A DNA stretch of 64,000 bases from Ailanthus altissimus (GCA_946807835.1 CAMPEX010000001.1:6463001-6527000), one strand, 5' to 3'; positions 1 through 13,536 are shown, counted from the stretch's first letter. The notes: generated from the letters alone by a model not told the origin. Numbers and translations: made by a program.

Positions 1-962
1 TTGCTTGGATTAAAATCCCTTCAATGAGCTTTTGAACATAGGGAATTTTTAAGAATTGGCTCTTAATTTTAAGTTACAAAGTAGAATATGAATCTTTATT
101 ATCCAAATGAATGGTAAATGGACATCTTTGCCTCATATGTAAGATATAATGATAAACAAAAGATTTAAAAAATTTAAAACACAAAATCGACTGAAGTTTT
201 AGCAAATTGATCTTTAAAAATACACTTTAACATTCAAAATAAATAGATTTGAAGTTATAAATTATTTACAAAAGTAAGAGATTTTTTCATTATCATATAA
301 TATATTTTTTAACGTAGATATAAGTCAAAATGATGGTTTTTTATGAAGTTATGCTTATTTTGAAATGTATTACATCAAAATATAATCCAAGTGTAATATG
401 ATGAATGAGACAAAAATGAAGTGATGGGAGAAAAAATCTACAAAATTTGGGTTAAATCTGAAAAATCTTATCTATAAAAAACTTTGTGCAGCTTCATTCT
501 CACCCGTGAGAATGGAGGTGCGAGGCGCCATTTTTTTGGCTTGTCACACGTGCCCTTTCTTACACAACCTTTCATGCACATTGAAAGGCCCACACGACGC
601 ACCCATTTGTTGCACCTCTCTAGTTACTGTGCAATTTCGAACATTTTTTTTTTATTTTTCTTTTTTGAACAATTTAAATTTTTTTTTGTTTCAGGTCCCA
701 TGAATGATGAATCAATCTTTATTTATTTTGGAAAAAAAGTCGGAGAGCTCTAATGATGAGGATGAGAGATATGTTGGGTAGAATAACTTTATTATTTGTG
801 TTTAAGGATGTGAAGTATGAAGATCTTCGTTTGGATTACTTCCTACGTATTGCTATGTGCTGCAACCTGAGAATGGTTATTCATTTAAAAATTAATGACT
901 GTAATCACTTTAAGTATTCCTTTGTGGAACTTAAACTATGCATTAGAGATTTCTAGTCGTCT
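1..962. other. Degraded DNA left of the MULE relic
   Basis: AT-rich DNA without a supportable gene. A short GC-richer patch lies at about 485-620. The stretch 680-960 may hold a decayed N-terminal part of the transposase that follows, but I could not match it to a conserved block. Small open frames here are not convincing. Confidence 0.5.
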
Positions 963-1960
963 ATTCAACCATTTATTGCAGTTGATAGAATATTTTAAAA
1001 AAATGCATACTTGGGTATAATATTTGTAGTGGTTTGAAAAGATAGAAACAATCTAATTTTCCCACTGGCACAGGATATTGATGATTCAAAAAAGTACTTC
1101 CTGGGCATAGTTTATGACTAAACTTCAAAGAGTCTTTAGTGATCTTGAGGATCTTGTATTTTTATCTAATAGACATGTTAGTATTGAGAATGTCATTTGC
1201 ATAACATTGGAGAAGAAGAAGAAGAAATGGAGATTCTTAGCATTCTATTTTGTTTTTGCAAAGGCATATCACATTACTAACTTTGAAGAGTAGATTAAGA
1301 AGATACGGGAGATGAAACCGAGGGCAATAAGATCCTTACACGAAGAGGTGTGTTTTCCCAAGTGAGCTAGATCAATGAGAACATTTAAAAGATATGACAT
1401 CAAGACCATGTTTGAATGGGCTTCTAGTGATTATCTTGTTTGAATAGATTCAAGAGTTAATTTAAAATTAGTTTTTCCTAAGATGGCAAAACTATAAAGG
1501 GTATTATAAACTTTTTGACGAATTAGGCCCATTGCAAGGTTTAGAAGTACAATGTTAAATCTACCTACATAACTATTCACCTGATATATCATATTTTCTT
1601 TGTCGTGAAGGATAGAGATAGAAATAGAATAGTGGACATTGCAGCAAATTGATGCAGTTGCCAGAAATTTTATTTTCAGCAACTACCTTGTGCTTATACT
1701 ATTACAATATCTAAATAGACTAGATTACGTCTAATTCATTATTTCGTGTATATAGCATAGCAATCAAACCGTTTGGCCACTCATCAGATTGGATTGTTCT
1801 AGAAGATTTAAGAGATATTGACATCTATCCTCCTTTAGCATGCCATCAATCAAGGAGATATTGAAAGAAGCGAATTCCATCATAAGATGAGGAATTGATG
1901 AATAATGTGTGCAACCACTATAAGCAATATGAACATAACTGTTAGACATATCGAAACCCT
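963..1960 (+). pseudogene. Mutator-like (MULE/MuDR) transposase remnant
   Basis: A decayed transposase readable only by changing frame and reading through stops. Around 963-1110 the text IQPFIAVDRIF, then NNLIFPLAQDID, matches the start of the MULE domain (usual form: VDGTHL, then GNNQIYPIA), so the first catalytic Asp is kept. Around 1140-1200 FLSNRHVSIENVI matches the family's ISDRH block, but the catalytic Asp is Asn. Near 1240-1440 the family's central helices can be followed. A SWIM zinc finger lies at about 1653-1697 (C-S-C, then L-P-C-A-Y), with the final His changed to Tyr. At 1755-1900 a PFGHSSDW block followed by PP and KKRIPS matches the usual C-terminal tail. Several stops and the lost catalytic and zinc residues make it inactive. 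No terminal inverted repeats were identified. Confidence 0.8.
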
Positions 1961-2710
1961 ATTGCTTTGCATTGCAGTTAATATGACATATTAGTGTATA
2001 TTTCATTACTATTTTATGTTGCTTGTATTTGAAAGAAGATGGGAGTAAAATGCCAAATCTAAAACTAAAACACATCAAAAGTTAAATATATTTATAAATG
2101 TTTGTATAGTACAACCCAAGCATAATGCTTGCATAAATTTTACTCTGACATACGTTGCATCAAATGTAATGTAAAATTAAATATAGAATTAATGTATAGA
2201 AATTATACCTCAACAAGTATTCTGATTGAATGAATTTAATCCTCAAGAACGAAGTTTACAAATATGAGTCTTGTTAAACAATTCTACGCCAAAAATAGAG
2301 GTGGAAATTTTTTGCTCTAGAAACATTTGGTAACACTTTATTTTCAGGTTATTCATATGACCGTTGCTTAACCCTCACTAGAATCTTTATTTCATCAAAG
2401 ACATAATAAACCATTTAGCCTTCATCTATATTTCATTCTCAAATTCAGCCAAAGCAAAATCAAAATCATCACCAAACCATTTTGCATAATACTTATGTAT
2501 GAATTAGATGTGTTAGCATTAAGGGACAAGCGTTACATTCAGTAAAAACCACTAAATTACATGCTTGATGTTTTGTCTAAAGCTTAAGCACTGCTTAACA
2601 ATTAAACATGCTTATGTGTCAACATTTTTGGCTAAGTTATGGGATAAGTATGCCTATTTCCTTAAGCACCAATTTGCATGTTATTGTCTTTTACACTATG
2701 CAAAAGTGAT

Positions 2711-2901
2711 AAGTGTTACATATTTCCTAACAATTAATTATGCATGTGTAATAAGTGTTGCATTTTTCCTAACAATTAAGCATACATATGTGACAAGTGC
2801 TACTATGTTGCTTAACAATTTAGCATTCATTTATGACAAGTGTGTTATCATATTACCTAACAATTAAGCATCCATGAGTGACAAGTGTTACACATGCCTT
2901 A
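2711..2901. repeat. Tandem repeat, 42-45 bp units, inside A3
   Basis: Four clear units start with ACAATTA or ACAATTT at 2730, 2772, 2815 and 2860; a partial unit precedes them. Each has a CAT-rich middle, a GACAAGTGTTAC-like stretch and ends CCTTA/CCTAA. The array falls where element A LTRs have a GTTAACTAATTAG segment, which is itself duplicated in the 3' LTR of A, so it may be an expanded LTR segment. The open frame running through it is a repeat artefact. Confidence 0.75.
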
Positions 2902-4129
2902 ACCTACTTATCAAATGCTTTACTTAGCTGTGACACGTGTTAAGTTCTAATGCTTAGAATTCGATATTATTCTCATTACCTGGTAAAATCGAACCCTATT
3001 ATACCAAGAGAAATATCTCGGATCAAACTCTTCGACCCTAAAACCTTTTAATCAAAATAATAATTATCTCATAATTATTATTTACATAAATCTAACTAGT
3101 CATTAAATGATTAATTACTACCCTAATACTCAACGAGTACACTTTATAATGTGAGACTCTCTAAGTTCTCATCCATTTGTCATTTAAAATATTTTCATAA
3201 GTTCATGAACTCTGCCCACCTATATAATCATGTCCAATAAGAAACGATGCATTAAACTATACAATTTAAGGTCATGCATATTTTATAATCCCTTCATTAC
3301 TTATATTTCAGAAGAGCAAAAACAGATTTATACTGTCAAGTTTCTATTTGCTCAACCATAAACTTATTTTTAAACTTGTATTTTGAAAAAAATAACATCT
3401 GCAAACGCTTTTACTATATTATTTCACCTCATGGAAACTCTTTCCATTGCATATGCTTTTGGTCAAAAGACATTCTGAAATATAATCTCTAAGCATAAGA
3501 ATATAAGCCCCAATTATATAAGATAACGAATCCCTTGTCTATGAACACTGGCCTCCATAAGCATCGGACCATACCCAAAACACCCAGATGTCAGAGCATA
3601 AAATTTTTTTTATATGTGTGAAATCTTAGTATGATGAATCACTCACAAGATTATTATAGCGCTCAGGTTTAAGGATCAAAAATACTACTCAGCTTAAGAA
3701 AAACATCTATTGGTAGCTATATAGAATATCTATTGGATGTCTTCATAAATTTGCTAAGCGTCCAATCCTTACTTAATACCTGCATTCCTATACATACTTC
3801 TACTAAGTTTATGGTTTGCTAAGACTAACCGTTTAAACAATCCAGAGATAGAAATACTTTGGTCTTTATAGTTTACCAATCGACCATGTCAATAAACCTG
3901 CGACCAGGAACGATTTTTGAGAATATATTATAAAGTGACATTTATTAGTGTCATTTGCAACTATGTCTCTATAATAAATATTTTTCAGGTCTTTGTCTCA
4001 ATTTAAATAAGTTTCTAAACTCTTAGAAATACTAATTCTTAGTTTTGATCTAAACTATTTTAGATCTATAATGTATGGAAATGAATAAGTTTAATACCAT
4101 ATAATATAAATAATGAGTTATAAAAATTT

Positions 4130-6289
4130 TGTTGGAATTTGTGCTTACGTGCCATCCTTTTATATATGAATATTTGTTTAATATTTATACTAGTATTATC
4201 ATTTCATTAAATAGCTAATTATATTTTATATATGGTAAGATGATTATAACATTTCAGACATTGTATGATCTGAAAGAGTTCAGATCTGGTCTAAATGAGT
4301 TTAAATTAATGCTAAGAATTAGCAACGCTGAGAGTTATAACTATTAAGAGTTGCTACTGATAAGAGTTATCAGGTTATAAGAGTCAACGATATCTAAAGA
4401 GTTAGAGCCTTGTCTAAAATAGGACAGAGACCTGAGAATATATTAGTAATGACGTAGTTGTAAAAAGTTGTAAATAGTGCTAGAAAATGTCATTATGCAA
4501 ATGTGTTATCAAATATTATGTTTCTGATCTATTTCCACTGATGCTGATCTGTTAAAGAATACTTTAATAAATATGCATATCAGTGTATGTGTATATCTAG
4601 ATGATCTAAATGGTTAGTCTTAGTAGACCATGAGTTTAGTGAAAGCTTGTATAGAGATACAGGTATTCAATAAGGACTGATTACTGAACAAACTCACAAA
4701 GACCTCCCATAGACATCACATAAAGCCGTCAATAGAGGATCTTTCGAGTTGAATAGTATTCATAGTCCTTTGACCTGAGTGCCATGGTGGGCTTATGAGT
4801 GTTCTATCATACATTGGTTTCACGCATGTCAGAAACCTTTCATAGTCTAACCGCTAGGTGTCACTGGATATAGTCCAATGCTCAAGGAGTCTGGTGTACA
4901 TAGATATGGATCCATTCAGCTCATTTAGGTGAGTAATATATCCTAAAACTCTAAGATTATATTTCAGAAAGTCTTATGTCCATAAACAATAATTCCCGAG
5001 AAAAGAGATTAACCCTAGGGATAAATAATATCACAAATGTGTTTTGAAATATTATTTATTGAAATACAATTCTAGAGATAAGCTTTTGATTGGGCATATG
5101 GAGATTTGACAGTGTTGATCTGTATCTTCGCTCTACCCAGATATAGATGATTGAGGGATTATACATATGTTATAACCTCAACTTGTATGGCCAAACGCGT
5201 TACTTTGTAATATCCGTAATGTGTGTGTGGGAAATCGTTCATGGACGTATGGAGAAGTTCCATATGAAAATTTAGGCATGGACCTAGAAAGTCTCACAAT
5301 ATAAAGTGTACTCATTGTGCACTGGGGCAAAATTATAGATTCAACAGTTTCATCGTAGAAATTCCAGCAAACTGAAAATATATTTTAGAGTTCCTTAGGT
5401 TGTACACTTGTCTAGACTTAAATGTTAAGTACATCACTTAATTAGTTGACAAAAATTGTTAACTAATTAGATGTTAACAAGTGGCACAATTTTGTTCCTT
5501 AAATTGTTTCATCACGAATTCACCCATTAACCATGTTAGTAAAATCAAATAAGGTAAATATTAATTATTCAAATAGTTTTTGAATAATTAAATAAATCAA
5601 ATATGATATTTATTTATTTGTTATTTTTTTCCTAAGTGGAAGACATACCTAATTTGAGAAACATAAAGTAAATTAAGTGGAACACAATTTTGTAGACTTA
5701 ATAGTCAATTTTATTAGACCATTAACAATGGCCACTAAATATTATTTTTGGTTGTTGGCTACTTAACCTAATTTTGGTGGAGCACTTGTGAAGTGATTAG
5801 AGCACAAAAATGGTGTGAATTCATTTTGATTAATAAGCGTGAAATAAAAATTCGCACAAGGAGAGAGAGCATTGAAGAGAGTTTAGTTTTTGGAGAGTTT
5901 TCTTTGAACAAAGAGTTGTGAGAAAAACTAGAGAGAAAGAAAATAAATTCCTCTTACTTTTATTTCAAGAAACAAAACCTTGTTGCTAGAAATGTAATTA
6001 CTTTTATTCTAGCTTCACAATCCCACAAGGTTGTTGTGAACTAGAATTGAGCAATAGTGCACTTCAAGGTGAGCTCAAAGTTGGAGTTAGAAAAAATTCA
6101 AAATTAAAATCTTCACCAAAGGTCATCAAATGCATGTTTTTATAATCTTAAGTTGTTAATGATTTAAGTTACATGTGTATATATTGATTATATGCTTAAT
6201 TCTACTGCAAAATTTGTGTATATGATACATGTGTTTAATTTTTTTAACATGTATATAATCACATGCATACACCCTAAAACAAGTTAACA
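4130..6289 (+). repeat. 5' LTR of element A
   Basis: 2160 bp, beginning TGTTGGAATTTG and ending AAGTTAACA just before the primer binding site. It matches 11353-13536 along its length with scattered base changes. The conserved LTR core (GTCTCACAATATAAAGTGTA) starts at 5291. Confidence 0.92.
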
Positions 6290-6291
6290 AG

Positions 6292-6304
6292 TGGTATTAG
6301 AGCA
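6292..6304 (+). other. Primer binding site of element A
   Basis: TGGTATTAGAGCA, two bases after the LTR end. It resembles the initiator-Met tRNA complement TGGTATCAGAGCC used by plant copia elements, with two changes. Confidence 0.88.
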
Positions 6305-6419
6305 TGTTTATTGTGTTTCTGGGTTGTTGAAATATTATATCAAGTGTTTAGAATGCTTGAAAATAGTAGAAATTGCATTTTGAAGTGTTTAAAGCGTTAA
6401 AAAAATAGTTTTTGTCAAA

Positions 6420-6640
6420 AAAGCCGCAGCGCTAGGAACTAAATGCCGGGGCGTTCACTAGTTAACACAAGAGCTTTAGTTGGTAAATACTGGGGCGTTA
6501 AGGTTCTTATCATAGAGGTGTTGGAAGAGCCGAACGTCGGGACATTCAAGTGTTAAATGCCGAGGCGTTCTTAATGATGAACGCAAGGGAGTTCAAGTGT
6601 TGAATGTCGGAGCATTCATAAGTCAGAAACTCAAGCCACT
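6420..6640 (+). repeat. Degenerate GC-rich repeats in the leader of A
   Basis: Five imperfect copies of a phrase like TTAAATGCCGGGGCGTTC (also TAAATACTGGGGCGTTA, AACGTCGGGACATTC, TTAAATGCCGAGGCGTTC, TGAATGTCGGAGCATTC), spaced about 40-50 bp between the primer site and gag. It stands out in base composition from the AT-rich surroundings. A GCCGCAGCGCTAGG string begins the block. Confidence 0.65.
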
Positions 6641-7044
6641 TTAGGTTTAAGACCCAAAAAATATAAATTTGTTTATGCTATAACATTCAACTTTTAACGC
6701 TGATCATTCTGAATAATACAGTCCAACTTGAAATTTTTGCACGTAAGGTCATTTAATACAATTATAATTGTTATATCATTGTATTCAATGTAATATATAT
6801 ATTTTTATGCTTATTAATCACAATGGGAGCTCTATTGGTGAGGGTTAGTTGTACTTGCATAAACAAATATTCTAATTATAAATTAGATTCGTATGAGATG
6901 CAAAAATTTATTATAATTGTTAATGGTAATAATAATTATAATAATTAAAAATAAAATAAAAAATCTCTCTAAATTAAATTAGATAATATTATATAATGAT
7001 CCATCTTGTCAATACGGTATTAGACGGTTCATTTCGGTTTTTTC

Positions 7045-7198
7045 CAATATTGCTACAGTGAGGGATTGGTCGAGGTGATTCAGGCTGTAAACGTATTGCC
7101 CAATATTGTTACAGCGTGAGGGTTATACTGGTAGCATATATTTGATGATTAAAAAGTTAATCTGGAATACACTTATCCAATATTATTACAGTGTGAGG
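7045..7198 (+). repeat. Leader motif array of element A (three copies)
   Basis: Copies of CAATATTGCTACAGCGTGAG or a close variant at 7045, 7101 and 7178, in the untranslated leader upstream of gag. The same motif occurs four times each in elements B1 and E. Confidence 0.85.
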
Positions 7199-7416
7199 CT
7201 AGAGTAAAATACCAATAGGATCCATTTCTCACTATATAGCTTAAAGAATCTAAAACTATCGTTTTCTCATTTAAAAGATTAAAAGAATTATGTAAAATAG
7301 TGAGAGGGCATTTTAGATTAAAAAATGTATAACTATTATACTTATGGTCTAAAAGTTTATTTATTAGCGATTGAAATATTCCACTAACATCTTTTCTTTT
7401 GTCTTGTCAAGATCAA

Positions 7417-10400
7417 ATGGCTTTAAGCAACCCACTAGTTCGTATCCTTAATGTGAACCAACTCAAAAGGTGCAAAAAATTATGCTAACTGGCTTATGAA
7501 TCTCAAAATAGTTCTGGATTCTGAGAAGATTTGATATGTAATTGATCAGCGCCTACCCTGAGCCATTTCTAATAACGCTTCTCCAGAAGAAAATAAGACT
7601 TATCGTAAATGGTTGGATGGCGATTTGAAAGTCAAATCATACATCCTCAGCACAATGTCTACGCAGCTTCAAATAGAATATGTCCATATAGACAGTGTTG
7701 GGAGTATAATACTTTACCTAAAAGAGTTATTTGGTGACCGGCCTCAAGTTGAAATATACAGGGTTGCCAAATCTCTCTTTCAAGCTAGACTACCCGAGGG
7801 CGGTCCAGTGAGTCCCCATGTCCTTAAGATCATATCTCATATTGAGAGGTTAGAAACCATGGATATCTTACTGAGCAATATATTGGAGAATAATTTGATT
7901 CTCCAATCACTTCTAGGGTCAGTTGCACAGTTCATCATGAACTTCAATATGTAAGGATTGACCCCTACTTATGCTGATCTACATAATATGCTAAAAATAG
8001 ATCAAGAGGACATGAATAAAGGGGGCACGACTTTTTAGGTTTAGGGTGATTCATCTTCTGTCCCAAAGAATTCTAAGAAGTTCAAAAGGAAGAAGAAAAC
8101 AAAAAGTATACACCCAAAATGGGTCCTCAAAAGCAACATATGTCTAAATCCTAACATAAGAACAAAGCAAAAGGAAAATGTTTCCATTGTAGCGAGTATG
8201 GGCGTTAAAAAGGGAACTGTCCAAAATACCTTGCCACGATTAAAAAAACCCCCTTAGATATGCATTTGCTTATCATTGACATTTCTTTAACATTTGATGC
8301 TAATACTAGCTGGGTATTAGATACTGTTTTTCCTTCTCATAACTGTAATGTGTTGCAGAGTCTGAAGGAAGTTAGACTGTTACAGCCTGGAGAAGTATAC
8401 CTTTGTGTTGGAAATAGAGATTTGCTATAGGTCGAAGCTATTAGACATTTTAATTTACTTCTTCCATTTAATAAAATTATTTGATTGAATAATTGTTATT
8501 ATGTGCCAAATATTATCCGAAAAATTATTTCTATTCATGTATTAGACTGAATATATGTACGGAACTGTTTCTTATCTTTGTATAATTTGGATAATATTTT
8601 ATTAACTGAATGTCAATTGATTAATGGCCATTATATATTAGATATAGTCGAAAATGTCATGAATGTACAAGTGAATATTGATAATAACTCGGGAACTTTA
8701 AATGATACGGAATTGTGGCATATGAGATTAGGTCATATAGGTGTAAGACGCTTAACTCATCTAGTTAAGGATGGTCAGATACCTAATCTGACCATAGAGC
8801 CTTATTTGGATTGTGAATCTTTTATTCAAGAAAAAATGACCAAAGCTCTATTTATTAGTGTTGGACACCGCACCACTAATTTATTGGAACTTGTACATAG
8901 TGATATATGTAGACCAATGAATCACACTGCAATGGGTGTATTTCGATACTTTGTTATCTTTATCGATGATCTATCATGATTTGGATATATGTTTCTTATA
9001 AAACACAAGTCAGAAACTTTTGAAAAGTCCAAAGAGTTTCAAATAGAAGTAGATAAACAAACCATAATGTATATCAAATGCCTTCGATCAGATTGATGCG
9101 GGGAATACATGAGCAGTAAATTTTTGAATTATTTAAAAGAGAATGGGATTATCGCTCAGTATAGTCCTCTAGGTACTCCACAACGCAATGGTGTTTTGAA
9201 GATGAGGAATCAAACTTTATTGGATATGGTCCGATCGATAATGAGTTTTGCCGATCTCCCTAAATATCTATGAGGCTATGCTCTAGAAACTACTGCTCAT
9301 ATATTTAATAGAGTTCCATCGAAAACTGTTCCTTATACTCCTTATGAGATATATAATAGAAAGAAACTGAGTCTTAAATATGTTAAGATTTGGGGCTGTC
9401 TTGCTTACGTAAAAGTTATGTAACAGGATAAACTTGCACCTAAAGGATACAAGTATCAGTTCATTGGGTATCCTAAGAATTCAATAGGGTACCAGTTCTA
9501 TGATCTTGAGGAACGAAATGTTTTTATTGCTCAAAATGCTATTTTTTTAGAGAAATAGTTTCTCATAAATCTTAGAGATTGTAGAAAGATTGAATTAGAT
9601 GTACTCAATCGGGATATAAATGAACTAACGATGGAACTTCAAGCTCAATCGAGCAAAATACCTTTGACACGCCCTCTATATAAGTCAGAAAGGATATCAA
9701 TGCCACCTGATAGGTATGGTTCAATACCTGAAGGTGCTCTTGGTGTTTTCTTAATTGAAGAAAAGGATCATTTGACTTATAGAGAGGCGATGTTAGACAT
9801 CGATTCAGGAAAATGGAAAAAGGCCATAAAATCCGAGATTGACACAATACATCAAAATCAAGTCTTAGACTTGGTTAAGCTTCCTGAAGGAATTGTTCTT
9901 ATCAGTTGCAAATGAATTTACAAGCGGAAGTGTAGGCCTAATGAGAAAGTAGAGACTTTTAAGGCCCGTCTGGTGGTGAAAGATTATACTCAGTAATCTG
10001 GGATTGATTATGAGGAAACCTTCTCACCAGTAGCGATGTTTAAGTCAATTCGAATTTTACTAGCAATTGCTATATATTATGACTATGAAATTTGGCAAAT
10101 GGATGTAAAAATGGCGTTCTTAAATGGATATCTTGAATAAGAAATCTATATGGAACAATCTGAAGGTTTTACATTTAGAAAAAGTTTTGGTTTAGTATGC
10201 AACCTGAAGAAGTCTATTTATAGACTTAAGCAGGCTTCTCGAAGTTAGAATCTTCATTTTGATAAAGTAATCAGAGGATCTGGTTTTAAAAAGAATGAAG
10301 AAGAATCATGTGTGCATAAAAATTACGGTAGGAGCATGGTAGTCTTTTTGATTTTTTATGTAGATGACATACTCATTATCAGAAATGATATTGGTATGTT

Positions 10401-11318
10401 ACAGTCAGTTAAAAGCTACTTTAGTAAGAATTTCTCCATAAAGAATTTGGGAGGGGCATCTTTATGCTAGGTATAAAGCTTTTTAGAGATAGAGTTAGGA
10501 GGCTTATAGGATTCTCTCAATCATCGTACATAGATAATGTCTTGAAAATGTATAATTTTGGTAACTGTAAGATAGTTAATATACTTTTTAGACATGGCGT
10601 TCATTTTTTGAGGAAGATGTGTCTTTAAAGTGAAGATGAAAATGTTAGAATGTCTAACATACCATATACATCAACTGTAGAAAAATTGATGTATGCCATA
10701 ATGTATACAAGACTTGATATCAGTATGGCTATAAGTGTTACAAGCTGGTATCAGTCTGATCCAGGTGAAGGCCATTTGATGACAATGAAACATGTCCTCA
10801 AATATCTTCAAGGTACTCAAGGCAATTTTTAATATATGGAGAAATTGATTTACAAGTGAGAGGATACATAAATTCAGACTTCCAGTCTGATCTAGATGAT
10901 AGAAAGTCTACATCTGGATATGTATTCATTCTCAATAGTGCTGCAGTTAGTTGGAAGAGTAACAAAAAGTCATCCACAACTGATTCTACATCAGAGGCAG
11001 AATATATTGGAGCCTCAGAAGCAGCAAAAGAAGCAGTGTGGATACGTACATTTGTCGCTGAACTTAGAATAGTTCCAAGTGCAATGGATCTTATACCATT
11101 ATTTTACGACAACAACGGAGCTATTGCATAAGCTAAAGAACCGAGAGCACTAAAATTCTAAGCATGTGGAAACAAAATGTCATACCATTAGAGAAATCTT
11201 GGCTAGAGGATATGTAATAGTTTGTAGAGTAGATTCTATAAATAATGTAGCGGACTCACTTACTAAAGCCTTAACTTCAAAACTATTTGAAAGATATGTG
11301 GAGTCAATGGGCATTTGA
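7417..11318 (+). pseudogene. Element A gag-pol polyprotein, broken
   Basis: Start ATG at 7417 (MALSNPLVRILN), a usual copia Gag start. Gag (UBN2 type) is readable to 7954. The CCHC zinc knuckle near 8178-8230 has a stop and His changed to Arg. Protease near 8310 reads WVLDTVFPSH, with the catalytic D-T/S-G changed to D-T-V. The integrase zinc-binding region (HMRLGHIGVRRL) lies near 8720 and the integrase core from about 8880. Reverse transcriptase runs from about 9700 with FYVDDILI near 10345-10370. RNase H is readable at 10650-11131 and the end ADSLTKALTSKLFERYVESMGI precedes the stop at 11316. More than ten stops or frameshifts lie between; it cannot make a working polyprotein. Confidence 0.9.
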
Positions 11319-11338
11319 TACCATCGTAAATGGCACTA

Positions 11339-11352
11339 AAGCAAGTGGGAGT
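11339..11352 (+). other. Polypurine tract of element A
   Basis: AAGCAAGTGGGAGT directly before the 3' LTR, the place where plus-strand priming occurs in copia elements. Confidence 0.75.
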
Positions 11353-13536
11353 TATTGGAATTTGTATTTACGTGTCATCTCTTTATATATGGATATTTGT
11401 TTAATATTTATACTAGTATTATCATTTCATTAAATCGCTAATTATATTTTATATATAGTAAGATGGTTGTAACATTTTAGACATTATATGATTTGAAAGA
11501 GTTCATATCTGATCTAAATGAGTTTAGATCAATACTAAAAACTAACAACGCTGAGAGTTATAAATATTAGGAGTTGATACTGATAAAAGTTATTAAGTTA
11601 TAAGAGTCAACGATATATAAAGAGTTAGACTCTTGTCTGAAATGGGACAAAGACCTAATAATATATTAGTAATAACGCAGTTGCAAAGAGTCGCAAAGAG
11701 TGCTAAGAAATATCATTCTGCAAATGTGTTCTCAAATATTATGTTTTTAATATATTTTCACTGATGCTACTCTATTAGAGAATACCTTAATAAATATATA
11801 GATCGGTGTATGTCTATGTCTAGATGGTCCAAATGATTAGTATTAGTAGACCATGAGTTTAGTGAAAGCTCGTATAGAGATACAAGTATTCAGTAAGGAT
11901 TGAATACTGAACAAACTCACAAAGACCTCCAATAGACATCTCATAAAGCAGTCGATGGAGGGTCTTTCAAGTTAAGTAGTATTCGTGGTCCTTTGACCTA
12001 AGTGCCATAGTGGGCTTGTGAGTGATCTACCATACTTTAGTTCTACAAATGTCAGAAATTATTCATGGTCTAACCGCTGGGTTTTGTTGGGTATGATCCG
12101 ATACTCATTGAGACCGGTGTACATAGATATAGGATTCATTGCTTATTTGGGTGAGTAATATATCATAATGCTCTAAGATTGTATTTCAGAAAATTTTATG
12201 GTCATAAACAGTAATTCCTGAGAAAAGAGTTTAACCCTAGGGATAAATAATATCATAAATGTGTTTGAGAATATTATTTATTGAAATACAATTCTAAAGA
12301 TAAGCTTTCGATCGGCTATATGGAGATTTAACGGTGTTAATCTATATCTCCATTCTACGTGAATATAAATGATTGAGGGATTATACGAATATGTTATAAC
12401 TTCAACTTGTATGGTCTAATGCGCCGCTTTGTAATATCTGTAATGTGGGGGGGCATCGTTCATAGACGTATAGAGGAGTTCTATATGATAATTCAGACAT
12501 AGATCTAGAGAGTCTCACAATATAAAGTGTACTCATTGTGCACTGGGGTAACATTATGGATTAAACAGTTTCATCCTAGAAATTTCAGCAAACTAAAAAT
12601 ATATTTCAGGGTTCCTCAGGTTGTGTACTTGTCTAGACTTAAATATTAAGTACATCACTTAATTAGTTGACAAGAGTTGTTAACTAATTAGATGACAAGA
12701 GTTGTTAACTAATTAGATGTTAACAAGTGGCACAATTTTGTTCCCTGAATTGTTTCACTATGAATTCACCCATTAACCATGTTAGTAAAATCAAATAAGA
12801 TAAATATTAATTATTCAAATATTTTTTGAATAATTAAATAAATAAAATATGATATTTGTTTATTTATTATATTTTTCCTAAGTGGTAGACATACCTAATT
12901 TGAAAAACATCAATTAAATTAAGTGAAGCACTATTTTGTAAAATTAAAGATCAATTTAATTAGACTATTAAAAATGTCCACAAAAAATTATTTTTGGTTG
13001 TTGGCCACTTAACCTAATTTTGGTGGAGCACTTATGAAGTGGTTAGAGCACAAAAAATGATGTGAATTCATTTTGATTAACAAGGGTGAAGCAAAAATTT
13101 ACATAATGAGAGAGAGCATTGTAGAGAGTTTAATTTTTGAAGAGTTTTCTTTGACTAAGAGTTGTGAGAAAAACTAGAGAGAAAGGAAATTAAATTTCTC
13201 TTATTTATCTTTCAAGAAATAAAACCTTGTTGTTGAAAATTTAATTGCTACTATTCTAGCTTTATAATCCTATCGGATTGTTGTGAACTAGAATTGAACA
13301 ATAGTGCACTTTAAGGTGAGCTCAAAGTTAGAGTTAGAAAAAATTAAGAATTGAAATCTTCACCGAAGGTCATCAAATGTATGTTTATATAATCTTAAGT
13401 TGTTAATGATTTAAATTACATGTGTATATGTTGATTATATATTTAATTCTGTTGCGAAATTCGTGTATATGATACATGTGTTTAAATTTTTTAACATGTA
13501 TACAATCACATGCATACACCTTAAAACACATTAACA
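11353..13536 (+). repeat. 3' LTR of element A
   Basis: 2184 bp, beginning TATTGGAATTTG (the 5' LTR has TGTTGG, so G to A) and ending ATTAACA. It has a 25-bp tandem duplication at 12669-12718 that the 5' LTR lacks. Confidence 0.92.
12669..12718 (+). repeat. 25-bp tandem duplication in the 3' LTR of A
   Basis: Two copies of a unit beginning GACAAGAGTTGTTAACTAAT. The corresponding part of the 5' LTR (near 5449) has one copy, so the duplication arose after insertion. Confidence 0.85.

Larger units (their letters stand above)
4130..13536 (+). mobile_element. Ty1-copia element A, full structure, inactive
   Basis: A 9.4-kb element with two 2.2-kb LTRs, a primer binding site, gag, protease, integrase, reverse transcriptase and RNase H in copia order, and a purine-rich tract before the 3' LTR. 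LTR ends are TGTTGG and TTAACA. It lies inside solo LTR A3. The flanking five bases (AATTT left, AATAA right) agree only at three positions, so the target duplication is decayed or the end is off by a few bases. Every gene carries several stops or frameshifts. Confidence 0.9.

Noticed and set aside
2565..2867. 100-codon open frame
   Set aside because: It is made of the 42-45 bp tandem repeats inside solo LTR A3; no protein family is suggested.
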